From: Kiloniella sp.
GTDB taxonomy: Bacteria > Pseudomonadota > Alphaproteobacteria > UBA7985
Assembly (NCBI GenBank): GCA_002690455.1
Contig: NZET01000015.1
Location: forward strand, 1-50,746
DNA: 50,746 nt
Direction: 5' to 3'
In this document: positions 1-7,846 of the stretch, in pieces
Position numbering within the stretch: the stretch's first letter is position 1
Layout: each line of letters begins with the position of its first letter
Made by a program: the position numbers and the translations under genes
The notes under the pieces: model-generated
Databases searched by the model: none
The model's input: the letters and a program-made list of their open reading frames with translations, nothing else
What the model was told of the DNA's origin: nothing

Positions 1-726
1 CTGGCCTTCCGGGTCGAACCGCCCAGCTGTGTATTCGCGAATGTTCGAGGCACGCGCAAGGTAAGTCTTTCCCGCTGTGTGCAGGCCCCCGACCCACCGC
101 CAAGAACAGGTGTTAGAGGCCGCGTCCCCATCGAGCAGGTTACGAAAGAAAAAGTCGGCACCCAGCTCCCACGGCAGGCGCAGCGTGAAAATCCAGATGC
201 TCGCAAACCACATCCGTGCATGGTTGTGCAGATAGTTGGTCGTCATCAGCTCCTCCGCCCAGGCGTCGAAGCACGCAATCCCGGTGCGGCCTGCGACTGC
301 ATCCTCGTAGCGTCCGCGTAGCGCGGCGTCAGTCTCCAACTCTCTCAGCACGTCGGTGACGCGACGGCGATAGCGCTGCCAGACCTCGGGCCGGTGCTCC
401 AGCCAGCCCTTGAAGTAACCGCGCCAGAACACCTCCTGAATAAACTTCTCAGCACTTTCAGCCGACTGCACGCGGAGCACTGCTTCGAGCACTTCAGTTT
501 CTGTGATGATCCGATGGCGGAGCCAGGGCGAGAGGCCGGACACGTTGTGGTGTTTGCCGGGGCCAAAGTCGAAATTCCGTTGTGCAGCGTAGTGCTTACC
601 GGACTGAGGCAGAAATGCCTGCAACCGGGCGCAGGCCGCCGCCAGCGTGGGCTGAAGCGATCCGTCAAAGGGCAGTGCAGAAGCAGCCCCGGCCATGGGA
701 TCTTCGTCGAAGAGCGAAAGGGTCAT
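1..726 (-). CDS. Photolyase/cryptochrome-like FAD-binding protein, C-terminal part outside the window
   Basis: Reverse-strand reading from the ATG at 724-726 stays open to the window edge (242 codons), so the 3' part is missing. It matches the FAD-binding domain of the photolyase/cryptochrome superfamily: a YLHNHARMWFAS stretch at residues 165-176, followed by LPWELGADFF (184-193) and LLDGDAASNT (197-206), the region that wraps the flavin. There is no room for the usual N-terminal alpha/beta antenna domain, because the FAD-domain homology starts about 45 residues in. Family knowledge: related Rhodobacterales proteins start directly with this domain. I infer a flavoprotein for light sensing or DNA repair; whether it repairs DNA cannot be judged from this part. 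It is transcribed leftwards, divergent from the hydrolase at 872. Confidence 0.8.
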   Translation of the reverse strand, partial: MTLSLFDEDPMAGAASALPFDGSLQPTLAAACARLQAFLPQSGKHYAAQRNFDFGPGKHHNVSGLSPWLRHRIITETEVLEAVLRVQSAESAEKFIQEVFWRGYFKGWLEHRPEVWQRYRRRVTDVLRELETDAALRGRYEDAVAGRTGIACFDAWAEELMTTNYLHNHARMWFASIWIFTLRLPWELGADFFFRNLLDGDAASNTCSWRWVGGLHTAGKTYLARASNIREYTAGRFDPEGQ

Positions 727-871
727 CGATACCCCGAAGGTTGAAGCAGACTTGGAGCGGGAGGTAAGCTTTTAACCGCGCCTGAAAAGTGCCAAATTGC
801 CACGCAGCCACCCTTGCTCAGTGGGCGAGACTTGGACGGCAAGAATGGCGAGGAACGAGGGACAGCTGCGG

Positions 872-1588
872 ATGTTCGAAACCCAATCGTTTGACAACGG
901 CGTAACCCGGCTGCTCGAAACCGGTATTGCAGCCGACTGGCGCTGCAACATCTGGCACATCAGGGGGCGGGACCGCGATCTGATCATCGATACCGGTTTT
1001 GGGCTGCAATCAATGTCCGGGACTGTTGCGCGCCTGAGTGAGCGTCCGGTAATCGCGGTCTGCACCCATAGTCACCATGACCACGCCGGCGGGCTTTGTC
1101 AGTTCGACCAGCGGTTGGGCCACGGTCTGGAGGCTGATATTTTCGCCAAACCGACGCGGGAAAACACGGTTTGCGACCTGCTTGATGCGACTGTAATCCG
1201 AGCAGAACCTTCGAGGGACTTTGATATCAACACCTGGTGCTACCAACCCGCCCCGCTGACCGGCACGATCGATGAGGGCGACGTCATCGACCTCGGTGAT
1301 AGGCAATTTCAGGTCCTGCACCTACCTGGACATTCACCGGGGTCCGTGGCGCTGTGGGAGGCTGCGACAGGCACGGTTTTCACGGGTGACGCCCTATACG
1401 ACGGCATTCTGTACGACCACCTGTATCACTCGGTGCCAGAGCAGATGATGGAGAGCCTCAACCGCATCTGTGACATGCCACTGTCGGTGGTACACGCCGG
1501 CCATTTCAGCAGCTTCGGCCCGGATCGCGCGAAAACGATCAAGGCGGAGTATCTCTCAGGAAAGCGAAGCATGCTCTGCCCCCGCTAG
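872..1588 (+). CDS. Metallo-beta-lactamase-fold hydrolase
   Basis: A 238-residue MBL-fold protein. Metal ligands are visible in order: HSHHDH at residues 66-71, His154 in HLPGHSPG, Asp173 in FTGDA and His211 in VHAGHF. These are the standard positions for a binuclear zinc (or iron) site in this superfamily. The substrate cannot be deduced; relatives include glyoxalase II-like and lactonase-like hydrolases. There is no signal peptide, so it is probably cytoplasmic. I chose the ATG at 872, because the fold begins right after it (MFETQSF). In-frame starts at 845 (ATG) and 797 (TTG) would add 9 or 25 residues with no family character. It stands alone, divergent from the photolyase-like gene, and is followed by a long AT-rich spacer. 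Confidence 0.85.
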   Translation: MFETQSFDNGVTRLLETGIAADWRCNIWHIRGRDRDLIIDTGFGLQSMSGTVARLSERPVIAVCTHSHHDHAGGLCQFDQRLGHGLEADIFAKPTRENTVCDLLDATVIRAEPSRDFDINTWCYQPAPLTGTIDEGDVIDLGDRQFQVLHLPGHSPGSVALWEAATGTVFTGDALYDGILYDHLYHSVPEQMMESLNRICDMPLSVVHAGHFSSFGPDRAKTIKAEYLSGKRSMLCPR

Positions 1589-1918
1589 TGGGTGCAACGC
1601 GCCAGCCACACAACTAAGATATCCGTCCATCCTGTGTGTGGCCTCATCGGCGCATATCATCCGTGATATCTTTCATTAGTGACTGAATTCTATTCAGTCG
1701 GCTGTATATTATCAGCTCTCAATAAATAGATGAATTGATAGTTTTGAAATCCTAAAAAGGGTGCTATTTTTAAATATTGAAATACGATCTTACTTTAAAA
1801 ATTAATTTAATATTTTATATTAAAAATAATGTAATATATTGTCATTTACCTATTCCCAAGTTTTCATCTGAAAGCTCAGTAAAGTTATTTTGTTCATCAG
1901 ATAATGAGGAGAGAATCG
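1589..1918. other. AT-rich intergenic stretch with two inverted repeats
   Basis: About 330 bases without a convincing gene. From about 1680 to 1900 the composition turns strongly AT-rich, unlike the rest of the window. Two dyads sit at its left end: ATATCA-N4-TGATAT at 1654-1669 and GACTGAAT-TCT-ATTCAGTC at 1681-1699. The stretch probably carries the promoter of the gene at 1919, but AT runs are so frequent that I cannot pick one -35/-10 pair. Its composition may mark transferred DNA. Confidence 0.6.
1681..1699. promoter_or_regulatory. Perfect 8-bp inverted repeat, operator or weak terminator
   Basis: The arms GACTGAAT and ATTCAGTC are exact reverse complements around a 3-base centre. The 19-base length and symmetry fit a dimeric repressor site; no T-tract follows on either strand, which argues against an intrinsic terminator. 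It lies 220 bases before the gene at 1919. No regulator is encoded next to it. Confidence 0.35.
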
Positions 1919-2533
1919 ATGTTTATCTCGTTTTGGGCGTTCAAGGCCGAAAGCCTCGGAACCACAATGGCAGCAGCAACTCAGGCGCAGAGTATTTGGT
2001 CCCGGCTGAGCAATGGAAAGGCTGGCACCGGCCTCTGGGCTCTCGGTGGATCAGCAGTTGGCCACTATGGCTTTCATGTTGCTACCAAAACCGGGCATCA
2101 GAACGCCGTGCTGCGTCAGGCCTTCAATAATGACTCGGAAGCGCAGTCCTGGCAGATGGCTTTTCAGGGACAGTTCGAATTCATCAGCCATGATCTTAAC
2201 CGCGAAATCCTTCGGGTCACAGAGACTTCGCTAAAGGATATCGGCTTTTTGGCACACTGGCGCTTCACACCAGAAAGCCTTGAGACGATGATGGCCTCTG
2301 CAACGGAATCGGGAAAAATCTGGTCCAGCGCAGGTTGTGAGTCAGCGGCGCTTTATGGCATCCAAGGCTCGGGCGTGGGTCAGTTCGGTTTTGAGGCGCA
2401 CTTTGCTGACGAAGAAAGCTTCGGCAAAGTGACAGATGCACTGAGCGAGGATCAGGCTTTTACGGAGTGGCAGATGAAGTACTGGGGCTCCGCGGCCTGG
2501 AATGGCAACGTTATGGCCAACCGCCTACTTTAA
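1919..2533 (+). CDS. Protein of two tandem copies of an unknown ~95-residue domain
   Basis: I do not recognise this 204-residue protein. It is an internal duplication: residues 5-95 and 112-200 align with each other. Matching blocks are AESLGTTMAAAT / PESLETMMASAT, IWSRL / IWSSA, GSAVGHYGFHV / GSGVGQFGFEA, and WQMAFQG / WQMKYWG. The size and pattern suggest a ferredoxin-like alpha+beta barrel of the ABM/EthD/dabb kind, which forms dimers; a duplicated copy would give an internal pseudo-dimer (inference). No signal peptide or membrane segment. The start at 1919 is supported by AGGAGAG at 1907-1913, five bases upstream; an earlier ATG at 1904 lacks such a site. It precedes the double NTF2-like gene at 2707, suggesting a shared small-molecule pathway. 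Confidence 0.75.
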   Translation: MFISFWAFKAESLGTTMAAATQAQSIWSRLSNGKAGTGLWALGGSAVGHYGFHVATKTGHQNAVLRQAFNNDSEAQSWQMAFQGQFEFISHDLNREILRVTETSLKDIGFLAHWRFTPESLETMMASATESGKIWSSAGCESAALYGIQGSGVGQFGFEAHFADEESFGKVTDALSEDQAFTEWQMKYWGSAAWNGNVMANRLL

Positions 2534-2706
2534 AGACCAAAGCGGCTGGGCTGCAGGCAAAGGCGCTCACACTGCTGAAAGGCCGAGAGGTCTGACAGGC
2601 CGCTTTTGACGACCAAGATGCGTGCGCAGGGGGTCGATGCGATCCGCCTGCGCGGCATTGCAATCCACAAACAGTCAGATGACAAAGAAGCAGGATAAGG
2701 ACAGTC
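2534..2706 (+). other. Intergenic spacer with a possible coding remnant
   Basis: In the frame running through 2579-2698 there is a stop-free stretch ending in TAA at 2696-2698, directly before the next gene's ribosome binding site. Its last ~20 codons (QGVDAIRLRGIAIHKQ and following) look protein-like, but there is no good start or ribosome site. It could be the tail of a decayed gene. An inverted repeat AAAGCGGC/GCCGCTTT (about 2538 and 2599) encloses the left half. Confidence 0.3.
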
Positions 2707-3714
2707 ATGAACATTCCACAGTCAAACAAGGAACTGGTGCTCAGGCTGTGGCGAGACTTGGATGCTGCCAACACGGCAGAGATTGCGCGCTACTTTGCCC
2801 CGAACTTCCACTGGATGGGTATGGCGCCGATCCATGGTCTAACTGGATCAGAGGCTTACCTTGCTGAGTTCTGGAACCCGTTTCGCAAGAGTTTTGGGGC
2901 CTTTTGGCGCGAAACGCACATTTTGATCGCTGGCTTGTCCAATGCTACCCCCGAGGGCCAAGGGGACGAAGGTCAGTGGGTCGGTGCCACTGGATACTTT
3001 ATCGGCACACAAACCTCTCCCTTTCTCGGCATACCAGCGCGGGCAGAACAGGTTCGGATCCGATGGGGCGAGTTTCTCAAAGTCGAAGCCGGTCAGATCG
3101 TGGATGTACAATTCCAGTTGGATTTAGTCGACTGGTGTGAACAGCTTGGCATCAACCTTCTGCCCAAGCCACGCGGCGCCAGCCATGTTTTTCCAGCACC
3201 AACGGCCGTGAATGGTGTGCTCACCGAAACAGCGTCTGCTGGAACAGAGGCAAGGGAGGCAACGGCCAAATCCCTAGCTCTGGGGCGGGCCCTGATTTAC
3301 GACGGCCTCAATGAATTCGACCAGGAAGGCCTAGAGAGTATGGGCATGCGGGCTTTCTTCCATGAAAATCTGAAATGGTATGGCCCCGGTGGCATCGGGG
3401 CTTGTTTGAGCATGCGAGAGTTCGAGGAGCTTCATCAGGAACCCTGGCTTATCGCGTTTCCAGACCGCAAAGTCCGCGGACTCGAAAGCCTGTTCGCCGA
3501 AGGAAACTTTGTTGCCGGTTCCGGCGTTGCCGGTGTCATTGCTTGTCAATCTGGTCCCTACCTGGGGCACCCGGCCAAAGGCGCACAATTCGGCATCAGC
3601 GGCTTGGATTTCTGGCTCAGAACGGGCGATAAATTTACGGAAAACTGGGTCTTCGTGGACATGATCAAAATGTTCGCCGACATGGGGTATGACCTCCTCG
3701 CGCGCCTCCGGTAG
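2707..3714 (+). CDS. SnoaL-like protein with two NTF2-fold domains
   Basis: The 335-residue protein contains two SnoaL/NTF2-like units. The first is at residues ~5-150, with the opening helix pattern ELVLRLWRDLDAAN and FHWMGMAPIHGLTGSEAYLAEFW. The second is at ~180-330, with NLKWYGPGGIGACLSMREFEELHQEPW followed by WVFVDMIKMFADMGYDL. SnoaL-like proteins are cone-shaped barrels used as cyclases, dehydratases, isomerases or plain ligand binders; tandem forms occur among proteins annotated as ester cyclase or polyketide cyclase. The catalytic residue cannot be assigned. The start is supported by AAGGAC shortly before the ATG. With the duplicated protein at 1919 it forms a two-gene unit in which both products are internal duplications. 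Confidence 0.8.
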   Translation: MNIPQSNKELVLRLWRDLDAANTAEIARYFAPNFHWMGMAPIHGLTGSEAYLAEFWNPFRKSFGAFWRETHILIAGLSNATPEGQGDEGQWVGATGYFIGTQTSPFLGIPARAEQVRIRWGEFLKVEAGQIVDVQFQLDLVDWCEQLGINLLPKPRGASHVFPAPTAVNGVLTETASAGTEAREATAKSLALGRALIYDGLNEFDQEGLESMGMRAFFHENLKWYGPGGIGACLSMREFEELHQEPWLIAFPDRKVRGLESLFAEGNFVAGSGVAGVIACQSGPYLGHPAKGAQFGISGLDFWLRTGDKFTENWVFVDMIKMFADMGYDLLARLR

Positions 3715-3997
3715 GACCCGCAGCCGCTAAACCGTCAACACCGCGTATCAGGCCAGATCCCAGTCCAAGCCAAACTATGTTGTTGCTCGACCGAGGCCAC
3801 ATTGGGTCCAGATGCTCATGAACGGGCAACGGACGTGCGTTTCAGTGTCACCGACATCCATGGCCAGAGGGATCAGGAGCGCGACGAAGAGATCTGCTGC
3901 GTACGGGGTCAGGCGGAGTCCTGGATCAAGAAGCCTGGGGGCTGTCTCTCGAGCGATCGGACCAGTTGTCAGAGGTAAGAAACTTATTGGAAAAAAA
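3715..3997. other. Intergenic stretch between the NTF2-like gene and tRNA-Ser
   Basis: About 280 bases with normal GC content. I see no open frame with coding character, no terminator with a T-tract, and no copy of the tRNA 3' end. Since the tRNA is transcribed leftwards into this stretch, it should contain the tRNA's termination signal on the minus strand: the A-run at 3991-3997 reads as TTTTTTT immediately after the tRNA. Confidence 0.5.
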
Positions 3998-4087
3998 TGG
4001 CGGAGAGGATGGGATTCGAACCCACGATACGGTCTCCCGTATACTCCCTTAGCAGGGGAGCGCCTTCAGCCGCTCGGCCACCTCTCC
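3998..4087 (-). tRNA. tRNA-Ser(GCU), CCA end encoded
   Basis: Reverse-strand sequence folds as a class II tRNA. Acceptor GGAGAGG at the 5' end pairs with CCTCTCC near the 3' end, then discriminator G and encoded CCA (3998-4000). The D-arm contains GCCGAGCGGCTGAAGGC. The anticodon stem CTCCC/GGGAG encloses CTGCTAA with anticodon GCT at 4051-4053. A long variable arm (TACGG/CCGTA) and a T-loop TTCGAAT follow. The long variable arm, discriminator G and GCT together identify a serine tRNA reading AGC/AGU. A run of seven T follows it on its own strand. Confidence 0.96.
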
Positions 4088-4245
4088 GCGCTCATTCCCG
4101 TGCCCTTCCCCTCTGGGCCGACACCGGAGGGCCTTCTATAAATCGGTTCCGCCAAGCCTGCAATCTTGCATTTCTCACCACAAGGGGGCAGCCGCCATGC
4201 CTGCGCGCCCTCGCTTTAGGCGTTAAGGCCGGGTAACAACGTGGC

Positions 4246-6036
4246 ATGGAAACGGACACCGCCCTGCTCAGCGTCGATCAGGCCCTGATCTTTGCGATCT
4301 TCGGCCTGACTATGGTCGCCTTCGTCTGGGGCCGACTGCGTTACGACGTGGTCGCGCTTACCGCGCTGGTCGCCGCCGTGCTGGTCGGCGTCGTAAAGGC
4401 GGACAATGCCTTCATGGGCTTCTCGCAGAGTGCCGTAATCACCGTTGCCCTGGTGCTCGTGCTCTCCAAAGCGCTGCAGGACAGCGGCGTGATCGATCGA
4501 CTTGCCGGGCCACTGGAGCGCCTGTCCGACCGGCCACTGGCCTTCATGGCTGCTCTAACCGGGATCGCCGCTCTGCTCTCAGGCTTTATGAACAACGTCG
4601 GCGCGCTGGCCCTGCTGATGCCCGTGGCGCTGTCCATGTCCAAGCGGCCAAGCCAGGTGCTGATGCCGCTGTCTTTTGGCACCATTCTCGGGGGACTGAC
4701 GACATTGATCGGCACGCCGCCAAACATCATTGTCTCCAACTACCGCGAGCAGATCACGGGCGAGCCCTTCGGCCTGTTCGCCTTCTCCCCCGTCGGTGGC
4801 GTCATGGCCTTTGCCGGGCTGGTGTTCCTGCTGCTGGTCGGCTGGCGACTGATCCCGCAGAAGCGCCGCTCGCCACAGGGCGAACAGCCGCAGTTCGAGA
4901 TCAAGGACTACGTGACCGAAATCCTCATTCCCGAAGACCACCCCCTGATCAACGAACAAATTTACCGCCTTGAGGGTCTGTCCGATGGTGGGTTGCAGGT
5001 AGTCGGTATCATCCGCGGTGCCACCAAGCTGTTCGGAAACCTTCGCCTGCGCCACATTCGCAAGGGCGACATCCTGATGGTACAGGCCGGGCCCAACGTG
5101 TTGCAGGACTTCCTAGACGCGCAGCAGCTTGAGTTGGCCGGGGCCGATGCCTTTGTCGAGGAGCACATGACCTCTGAGCACGTCGCGCTAATGGAAGCTG
5201 TGATCTTGCCCGGCTCCCGCGTTGAGGGCCGTTCCCCGCGCAGCCTATATCTGCGCCGGAAGTATGGAGCCAACCTGCTTGCCATCGCGCGTGAAGGCAC
5301 GCCGATTCAGGAGCGCATCGGCCGGGTTCGCCTTCGCGCGGGGGATGTACTTCTGCTGCAGGGCGAAGGCTCGACCCTGCCTGACACCATCAATGAACTC
5401 GGCGCCGTGCCACTGGCCCAGCGTGCCCTGATGCTTGGCCAGAGTCAGAAGAACGACTGGCTGCCGCTGGGAATGTTCGCGCTGGCGATTGGTGCGACTG
5501 CCTTTCTCGGCATACCCATTGCCATCGCCTTTGCCGCGGCGGTTGTCGGCATGCTGCTGCTCGGTCGGATTGACCCGCGTAAACTTTACCAATCCATTGA
5601 TTGGCCGATCATTGTGCTGCTCGGTGCCATGATCCCGCTGGGCGACGCGCTGGAACAGACTGGCGCCACTGCGCTCGTTGCTGACGGCGTGGTTTTGGCC
5701 GCAGGGGCACTTGGGCCGCTGCTGCTGCTCGGGCTGATTATGGTCGTGACCATGACTCTGTCGGACATCATGAACAATGCGGCGACCGCAGTGGTAATGG
5801 CACCCATCGCGGCGACGGTTGCCCATGAGATTGGTTCCTCACAGGACGCTTTTCTGATGGCCGTGGCCTTGGGTGCGTCCTGTGCCTTCCTGACGCCCAT
5901 CGGGCACCAGAATAACCTTTTGGTCATGGGCCCAGGGGGATACCGGTTCGGCGACTACTGGCGTATGGGATTGCCGCTGGAAATCCTGATCGTGGTGATT
6001 GGAACACCGCTGATCGCCTTCATCTGGGGGATCTAA
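4246..6036 (+). CDS. SLC13-family permease with two central TrkA_C (RCK_C) domains
   Basis: A 596-residue inner-membrane transporter of the divalent-anion:sodium symporter (SLC13/CitT-like) type. The N-terminal helices contain the family pattern SGFMNNVGALALLMPVAL and GGLTTLIGTPPN; the C-terminal half repeats it with SDIMNNAATAVVMAPIA and LTPIGHQNN. This is the two-fold inverted repeat with substrate-binding SNT-like motifs. Between the halves (residues ~215-400) lie two cytosolic TrkA_C domains (from ITEILIPEDHPL-like DYVTEILIPEDHPLI and from MEAVILPGSRVEG). Members carry sulfate, dicarboxylates or other anions; the substrate is not readable here. The start ATG at 4246 has only a weak ribosome site. 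It appears to be a single-gene unit. Confidence 0.9.
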   Translation: METDTALLSVDQALIFAIFGLTMVAFVWGRLRYDVVALTALVAAVLVGVVKADNAFMGFSQSAVITVALVLVLSKALQDSGVIDRLAGPLERLSDRPLAFMAALTGIAALLSGFMNNVGALALLMPVALSMSKRPSQVLMPLSFGTILGGLTTLIGTPPNIIVSNYREQITGEPFGLFAFSPVGGVMAFAGLVFLLLVGWRLIPQKRRSPQGEQPQFEIKDYVTEILIPEDHPLINEQIYRLEGLSDGGLQVVGIIRGATKLFGNLRLRHIRKGDILMVQAGPNVLQDFLDAQQLELAGADAFVEEHMTSEHVALMEAVILPGSRVEGRSPRSLYLRRKYGANLLAIAREGTPIQERIGRVRLRAGDVLLLQGEGSTLPDTINELGAVPLAQRALMLGQSQKNDWLPLGMFALAIGATAFLGIPIAIAFAAAVVGMLLLGRIDPRKLYQSIDWPIIVLLGAMIPLGDALEQTGATALVADGVVLAAGALGPLLLLGLIMVVTMTLSDIMNNAATAVVMAPIAATVAHEIGSSQDAFLMAVALGASCAFLTPIGHQNNLLVMGPGGYRFGDYWRMGLPLEILIVVIGTPLIAFIWGI

Positions 6037-6099
6037 ACCGGAACGAGACGCGCCGGTCCCAGCCCTCGACAATGGCAGCGGTACTTGCGGGACGACGCG

Positions 6100-6123
6100 T
6101 CGCATAATACTGATCTTATGCGA
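6100..6123. promoter_or_regulatory. Inverted repeat upstream of the deacetylase gene
   Basis: TCGCATAA and TTATGCGA are exact reverse complements separated by 8 bases. No T-tract follows, and the arms are AT-rich, so an operator is more likely than a terminator of the preceding permease gene. A second dyad begins 8 bases further on. Confidence 0.3.
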
Positions 6124-6131
6124 AAAGATGC

Positions 6132-6148
6132 CCAAATACTGTATTTGG
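6132..6148. promoter_or_regulatory. 17-base palindrome CCAAATA-CTG-TATTTGG
   Basis: Perfect 7-bp arms around a 3-base centre, 48 bases before the deacetylase start. Its position between the likely promoter and the ribosome site suits a repressor operator or an mRNA 5' hairpin. No regulator gene is adjacent. Confidence 0.35.
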
Positions 6149-6196
6149 CAAAAATCCGTGAAAAACCACAGGATACAGGCCGGGAGAAGAGTCCAG

Positions 6197-7336
6197 ATGC
6201 GAGGAAATGCAAGGCTGCTGATGCTGCTGAAGCTACTGGCCACGTGCGGGCTGATCAGCGCCTGTGCCGCCGCGACACCGGATGGCAAGCTCGCCCCGGA
6301 AGAAGCTGAAGCCGCACTGCAGGGGTTGTTCAGTCCGCAGGGAGAGCGCGTCTTGCTGCAGCCTGGCTCAAGCAGCGGCGCCGGCGGCGGGCTTAAGAAT
6401 CAGGGTGCGAATGGTGCGGGCATCCCCGGTCCACGCTTCGGCCCCGACGGACAGCAACTCGTCGGTGTTTCGACCAATCAGGGACTGATTTGGATGACCC
6501 GGTCACAGCTGGATCAATACGTGACCCGTCAGCGGGCCGAGGCTGCGCGCCTGGCGCAAACCATCGGACCATACGGTATCCGCACCACCGGCGCCTCCAC
6601 CGCCGATCAACAAGCTATGACAGCGGCGCCGGTTGCATCGTCGGCAGCTGAGCAGCAGGCCCCGGCCCAGCTTGTACGGGCGTCGATCCCATCAAGCTTT
6701 GACCGCTACGTTGCACCAGAACTGGCCTTTACGATTGGCCCCAATGGCTTCCGTAACGCAGACGGCAGTTTTGACTGCGTGCTGACATTTGACGACGGAC
6801 CACACCATAGCAATGACGCCGCGATCTATGACATCCTCGACGCCAAGGGGATCCGGGCGACGTTCTTTTTCCTGGGCGAAAATGTGCAAGCAAACCCGAC
6901 CACCGCGCTAACTGCCGTCACCCGCGGGCACGAAGTAGGCTACCATTCTTGGGATCACAAAAATCTGCGGGCAGAAAGCCGGGCGACCATCGATGCCGAT
7001 TTTGAGAAGGGCATGGCGGCCTTTAACGCGCTGGGGCTTCAGCCGACGCTCTTCCGGCCGCCCTTTGGCAATTACAACGCTAGTGTCCTTGAAGCAGCGG
7101 CCGCCTATGGGATGACCACCGTAAACTGGACCAACGACAGCCTCGACTGGCAGATTAAATCACCCGACAGCATCACCCAGCGCGTGCTGAGCCTTTCAGC
7201 GCCAGGCGATATCGTGCTGCTGCACTCGATCCACAGTCGGACCGTGGACGCCCTGCCCGACATCATCGACGGGCTGACGGAACAAGGCTGTCGGTTCACG
7301 TCGCTGAATGCTTGGATGGCGCGTGCGACGTCTTAG
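6197..7336 (+). CDS. Polysaccharide deacetylase (NodB-type) lipoprotein
   Basis: A 379-residue exported protein. The N-terminus is basic, then hydrophobic, and ends in a lipobox I-S-A-C with Cys23, so it should be lipidated and membrane-tethered. After a ~165-residue linker rich in Gly, Ala and Gln comes a carbohydrate esterase 4 (NodB) domain. It shows motif 1 TFDDGP (residues 197-202, base/metal Asp199 and Asp200), motif 2 HSWDH (His250, His254), motif 3 RPPFGNYN, and the late motif DIVLLHSI. All metal-binding residues are present, so it is probably active on N-acetylated glycans such as peptidoglycan or surface polysaccharide. The ATG at 6197 has GGGAGAAGAG upstream and begins the signal peptide; an earlier ATG at 6128 would bury it. 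Confidence 0.88.
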   Translation: MRGNARLLMLLKLLATCGLISACAAATPDGKLAPEEAEAALQGLFSPQGERVLLQPGSSSGAGGGLKNQGANGAGIPGPRFGPDGQQLVGVSTNQGLIWMTRSQLDQYVTRQRAEAARLAQTIGPYGIRTTGASTADQQAMTAAPVASSAAEQQAPAQLVRASIPSSFDRYVAPELAFTIGPNGFRNADGSFDCVLTFDDGPHHSNDAAIYDILDAKGIRATFFFLGENVQANPTTALTAVTRGHEVGYHSWDHKNLRAESRATIDADFEKGMAAFNALGLQPTLFRPPFGNYNASVLEAAAAYGMTTVNWTNDSLDWQIKSPDSITQRVLSLSAPGDIVLLHSIHSRTVDALPDIIDGLTEQGCRFTSLNAWMARATS

Positions 7337-7356
7337 CTTTGACGCTGCGGATCGGC

Positions 7357-7818
7357 TCAACCGGCCGGGCTTAATAGCGGATCGTTGGATAGGACCGCAC
7401 CGAAACCGCAACCGCCGACGGCGAACGACACGCCGGAGACTGGCTTCCATGCTCCCAGGGCGCCAGCAGCTTTAAGCGCGCCGACGAAGCCGGGGCTGCT
7501 GCCTTCAAGGATCCAAGCGTTAGACAGACGCGTCGCGCGCAGGACGCGAGCGTCGGTCTGGTCGATGGCCGCAAAGATCTCATCCTGTGGGGTGCGGGGC
7601 GGGAACAGCGCCAGCACCGCACCGCTGCTGGCATTTTCAAGCCGCGTCACCAACGCCAGCGCAACGAGCAAGACGAGGATGGAAAGCCCGCCGACCGTTA
7701 GCGTCCAGAAGGTGACCCAGACTGTCGAAACCGCGGTGGGCGTTGGGGCCTGGGCTGGGGCGAAGGCGGACCGGTGATCGGGATTGGGACAAGAATGAGG
7801 TGGTGAAGGCGTACTCAT
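7357..7818 (-). CDS. Small single-helix membrane protein of unknown function
   Basis: Predicted 153-residue protein. It has a Pro/Ser-rich N-terminal tail of about 35 residues, one clear transmembrane helix (WVTFWTLTVGGLSILVLLVA region, residues ~33-57), and a soluble C-terminal domain with alternating short strands and helices (DARVLRATRLSNAWILEG, GFVGALKAAGALGAWKP). I do not recognise a family. The ATG at 7818 lies 28 bases after the stop of the MFS gene, so the two are probably cotranscribed and the protein may be an accessory of that transporter. The ribosome site is weak; an open frame continues upstream into the MFS gene end, but no better start is visible. Confidence 0.6.
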   Translation of the reverse strand: MSTPSPPHSCPNPDHRSAFAPAQAPTPTAVSTVWVTFWTLTVGGLSILVLLVALALVTRLENASSGAVLALFPPRTPQDEIFAAIDQTDARVLRATRLSNAWILEGSSPGFVGALKAAGALGAWKPVSGVSFAVGGCGFGAVLSNDPLLSPAG

Positions 7819-7846
7819 GAAAGGCGATAGCCTCGGCTCAGGCTGG

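Noticed and set aside
1600..3997. Genomic island inserted at the 3' end of tRNA-Ser
   Set aside because: The position fits, but there is no integrase and no second copy of the tRNA 3' end at the far side. Composition alone is not enough.
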